NCBI GenBank assembly: GCA_900553255.1
Contig: USCI01000015.1
Coordinates: forward strand, 1-34,495
DNA length: 34,495 nt
Direction of reading: 5' to 3'
DNA from: an uncultured Oscillospiraceae bacterium
GTDB lineage: Bacteria > Bacillota > Clostridia > Oscillospirales > Acutalibacteraceae
In this document: positions 31,741-34,495 of the stretch, piece after piece
Layout of the letters: each line of letters opens with the position of its first letter
Position numbering within the stretch: position 1 is the first letter of the stretch
The notes under the pieces: generated by a model
Told to the model about the DNA's origin: nothing
Databases searched by the model: none
What the model saw: only the letters and a program-made list of their open reading frames with translations
Made by a program: the position numbers and the translations under genes

Positions 31741-33039
31741 ATGAAAGGAATTTGGCGTGCAACAGCTCTTGCGATGGCTTCGCTGCTGCTGGTCGGCCTG
31801 ACGGCCTGCGGCGGGAACGGCACTTCGTCAACCGCACCATCGGCTGACGACAGCGAACGTGAGGCGAAGGTCCGGGCGGAAACCGGAACGGTGAGCATAC
31901 TCATCCCCGGCTACGACGGGTCGGATGAAACCAGCTACTATACCCGGGCCATCAAGGCGTTTGAGGAGAAGTTTGGCAAGGAGGTCACCATCGTGCAGGC
32001 GGTGGGCGACCAGCTCTGGAACGAAAAGGTAGCGGCGCAGATCGCGGCGAAGGATCCGGTCGACCTGTTCGTGATTTCGGTCGATCAGTATCTCGGCATG
32101 TATCAGAAGGGCTATCTAACCCCGGTTGACGAATATGTCGATCTGACCAGAAAGGGACACAACCTGGAAGTCATGGACGATTTCGTGAAGTTTGACGGCA
32201 AGTACTATGCCGCCGGCGTATCGGCCACCCCGTATGTGCTCTACTACAACCGGGATATCCTGCTGGCCAACGGCTATGATGCCGATGAGCCCCGCAAGCT
32301 CTATGAGGAGGGCGCCTGGGACTGGGAAGCGTTTGTGGAAATCGCGCGCACCTGTACCGACGAAGCCTCCGGCATCACCGGGCTGGAAAACATGTTTGAC
32401 GAGGTATTCATGGCTTCGAATGCCTGCTCCGCGGTAACCTTCGCGGACGGGAAATACACGCTGAATATCAAATCCACCGCGATGCGCAACACCCTGGAAA
32501 TGGTACAGGATATCTTCAACAAGAACGTGGTGTGCGGCAGCGGCTATGTCACCGGCCAGAACAAGTTCCTCAAGGGCAAGTCGGCGATGCACGGTGCGTA
32601 TGCCTATGAGGAGGCCACCTTCACCGAACTGAAAAACAGCGGCTCGATCAATATTGATTTCGGTGTTGCTCCCTTCCCGACGGGACCCGACAATACCGAC
32701 GGCCGCAATTTTGGTCACTCCACCGGCTTTGCCATTTCGACCGGCGCGGACTGCCCCTACGGCGCGGGGATGCTGATGGATATGATCCTGGAAGAGGCGG
32801 ACAAGGATAATACCACCAAGGAGTCCCTCGTGCTGCCCGAAAACCAGGAACTGTACGACAAGCTGGGCGAAAACCTGTACATTCCGTCCTACACCGACGG
32901 GATCATTGAGCGGGGCTTCGGTGCGTTCTACCTGTTGTATGACGTACGCAACGGTGAGGACATCAACCAGAAGCTGGCGCAGTATGAAACGAGCTATCAG
33001 AAATTTGTGGACGACGCGAATCAGCTTCTCGAAGAATAA
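31741..33039 (+). CDS. Sugar ABC transporter solute-binding lipoprotein, importer 2
   Basis: The 432-residue protein has a lipobox LTAC (Cys23) followed by a family 1 solute-binding fold: VSILIPGYDGSDETSYYTRAIKAFEEKFGKEV near the start, QIAAKDPVDLFVIS, and the hinge region KYYAAGVSATPYVLYYNRDILLANGYD. Size and layout are standard, unlike the giant binding protein upstream. GGAAAGGACAGGGA precedes the ATG. It comes after the importer 2 permeases and the six-hairpin lipoprotein, and presumably delivers oligosaccharides released by that protein. Confidence 0.9.
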   Translation: MKGIWRATALAMASLLLVGLTACGGNGTSSTAPSADDSEREAKVRAETGTVSILIPGYDGSDETSYYTRAIKAFEEKFGKEVTIVQAVGDQLWNEKVAAQIAAKDPVDLFVISVDQYLGMYQKGYLTPVDEYVDLTRKGHNLEVMDDFVKFDGKYYAAGVSATPYVLYYNRDILLANGYDADEPRKLYEEGAWDWEAFVEIARTCTDEASGITGLENMFDEVFMASNACSAVTFADGKYTLNIKSTAMRNTLEMVQDIFNKNVVCGSGYVTGQNKFLKGKSAMHGAYAYEEATFTELKNSGSINIDFGVAPFPTGPDNTDGRNFGHSTGFAISTGADCPYGAGMLMDMILEEADKDNTTKESLVLPENQELYDKLGENLYIPSYTDGIIERGFGAFYLLYDVRNGEDINQKLAQYETSYQKFVDDANQLLEE

Positions 33040-33063
33040 AGTATGTTTGCTGGAGGAGAACCG

Positions 33064-34386
33064 ATGAATAACTTTTTTACCCCTGTTCCCGCCAGGCGGA
33101 TTTCCACGAACAGCCGGCTGGAGCTGCGGGTGGCGACGGATGCGGCGGCTGCGGTGCGTGTGGTGGCCGTTACGGCCGACGGAAGGCGGATCCACTGCGG
33201 CCAGTTCCCGCTCGAGGGCGGGCTCAAACTCAACAAGGTTTATCCCGCTTTGGTGGGGATTACCGGGAAAATGCGGCTGCACATTTCCTTCCTGGACGCG
33301 CAGGAGGGGGTGCTGGAAACTCGTGTGCAGCCGTATGAGGTGGTAAAGTCGGCTGTGGCATCCACCTGCCTGCTGGACGGCTGCTGGGTGAGTATTTACC
33401 ACTGGAGCGACGACGAAGCGCGCCATTTTAATCCGGGGCTGCGGCGTATGACCGATCAGGACTGGAAGCAGCAGGTCTATTCCATGCACAAAATCGGTAT
33501 CACCAGCATCCTGATCCAGAATGTCTTTGACAGTCCCCACTATGTCAACCAGCACAGCATGACCGCCGACACCTACGACGGCAAGGCATTTTACGACAGC
33601 AAGCTGTATCCCGACCGTATGCCGCTGTGCTGCGAGGATCCGATTGAGGCGATCCTTTCGGCCGCGGACGAATGCGGGATGGCGGTGTTCCCCGGCGTGG
33701 GCATGTACGCCTGGTTCGATTTTTCCCCGGAGTCGCTGGAATGGCACAAGCGGGTGACGGTGGAACTCAACGAACGCTACGGACATCATCCGTCGTTCTA
33801 CGGCTGGTATGTATCCGAAGAGATCATGGGGGCGCTGTATTACGGCTACGATCCGGTACCGGACGAGAACTACCGCGACATTCAGGACTTTTTCCGCGCT
33901 TACAAGGCGTTTGTCCACGAGCTGACCCCGACCAAGCCGGTGGCGCTCGCGCCCAACAACATCCACATGCACTGGTACCGGGAGCAGTGGAGGGGGATTT
34001 TGCAGAACGTCGATATCCTGATCCCCTTTGCCTTCGCCCGCAGCGAAAACAACATTTCGGAAATTGCCGGCATGTGCGCCGAAACCGGGACGCATTTCTG
34101 GGTGGATATGGAGATCTTTGCGTTCCCGTTTGACGAGGGCCTGCGGCCGAAAAGCTGTCCGGCGCTGATCCGGGAGATCCACAGCTACGATGTGCTCGAG
34201 CAGGTGTACGGCTATCAGTACACCGGGCTGCTCAATGAGCCGGGGCACCGCATGGGACTGGGCAACGAGGATACCGAGGAGCTGTACACCGAATATGCCG
34301 CCTATGTGCGCAGGGTGCGCGGCGAGCAGGAGACTGCGGAGGATGAGGCGGCGCAGCAGCCGGACGCGTTGCAGTGCCTGGCCTGA
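33064..34386 (+). CDS. DUF4434-like putative glycoside hydrolase, cytoplasmic
   Basis: The 440-residue protein has an N-terminal beta domain (about 1-100) and a TIM-barrel-like part with strand-end motifs (VFPGVGMYAWFDFSP; HHPSFYGWYVSEEIMGALYYG; KPVALAPNNIHMHWY; GTHFWVDMEIFAF), resembling DUF4434 and GH42-type barrels. The Glu pair in YVSEE and VDMEIF are candidate catalytic acids. No signal peptide is seen, so it should act in the cytoplasm on imported sugars. GGAGGAG precedes ATG 33064; the ATG at 33043 lacks a site. The last 25 residues are acidic and low-complexity. It is the last gene of the visible cluster. Confidence 0.75.
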   Translation: MNNFFTPVPARRISTNSRLELRVATDAAAAVRVVAVTADGRRIHCGQFPLEGGLKLNKVYPALVGITGKMRLHISFLDAQEGVLETRVQPYEVVKSAVASTCLLDGCWVSIYHWSDDEARHFNPGLRRMTDQDWKQQVYSMHKIGITSILIQNVFDSPHYVNQHSMTADTYDGKAFYDSKLYPDRMPLCCEDPIEAILSAADECGMAVFPGVGMYAWFDFSPESLEWHKRVTVELNERYGHHPSFYGWYVSEEIMGALYYGYDPVPDENYRDIQDFFRAYKAFVHELTPTKPVALAPNNIHMHWYREQWRGILQNVDILIPFAFARSENNISEIAGMCAETGTHFWVDMEIFAFPFDEGLRPKSCPALIREIHSYDVLEQVYGYQYTGLLNEPGHRMGLGNEDTEELYTEYAAYVRRVRGEQETAEDEAAQQPDALQCLA

Positions 34387-34495
34387 AAGGAAGAAGATAA
34401 CGGAGAAGATACAGAAAAAGGCTGAAACGGTGATCTACATGGGCACTGTAAAGAAAAAATGAAGAAATAGGACCCGAAAGCACAAAAAGGGTCTA
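34387..34495 (+). other. Non-coding tail at the window edge
   Basis: The remaining 109 bases contain no gene of convincing length. GACCC at 34471-34475 can pair with GGGTC near 34489-34493, perhaps the start of a terminator cut off by the window edge. Confidence 0.4.

Noticed and set aside
32116..34248. A 710-codon open frame on the minus strand
   Set aside because: It covers the second binding protein and the DUF4434-like gene in antisense, with no family motif or ribosome binding site.

Overview
The window is about 34.5 kb of chromosome from an anaerobic Bacillota, most likely class Clostridia and plausibly Oscillospirales. This is inferred from the high-GC backbone with AGGAGG-type ribosome binding sites, sigma-A promoters, a glycyl radical enzyme, a TnpV/MobL mobile element and Gram-positive lipoproteins. 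No rRNA, tRNA or CRISPR array was seen.

Region 1 (1-2224) is a hairpin-rich stretch around an XRE-type regulator, then a SLOG/DUF1273-like protein flanked by two inverted copies of a dispersed GC-rich repeat, then a TtcA-family tRNA thiolation protein. Region 2 (2276-6293) is a three-gene operon with its own promoter, structured leader and terminator: a CxE-type glycyl radical enzyme, its radical-SAM activase (lacking the usual ferredoxin insert) and a single EutS/PduU-like microcompartment shell protein.

Region 3 (6758-16441) is a secreted, membrane-anchored protein built of about 156-residue modules, split in two by a 7.45-kb lower-GC integrative mobilizable element at 8277-15724. The element carries tnpV, an arsenic operon (arsR, ArsP-like permease, Cys-rich thioredoxin-like protein, arsC, KTR protein), a MobA/MobL relaxase with a candidate oriT, an excisionase, an XRE repressor and a tyrosine integrase. 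Joining the two halves across a 9-bp core restores one open frame of about 697 residues.

Region 4 (16587-34386) begins with a second secreted, anchored protein whose promoter shares a GGATAACTGT motif, at identical distance from the -10 box, with that of the interrupted gene. An AraC-type regulator with a cupin domain follows, then a long same-strand gene cluster: a giant CBM-SBP fusion, two permeases, an NHL-TPR-YIP1 membrane fusion, a DUF5696 protein, two more permeases, a six-hairpin-like lipoprotein, a second SBP and a cytoplasmic DUF4434-like putative glycosidase. It looks like two carbohydrate importers without their own ATPase, combined with surface and cytoplasmic glycan-processing proteins. 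This cluster is the best candidate for an undescribed system; its substrate cannot be read from the sequence.
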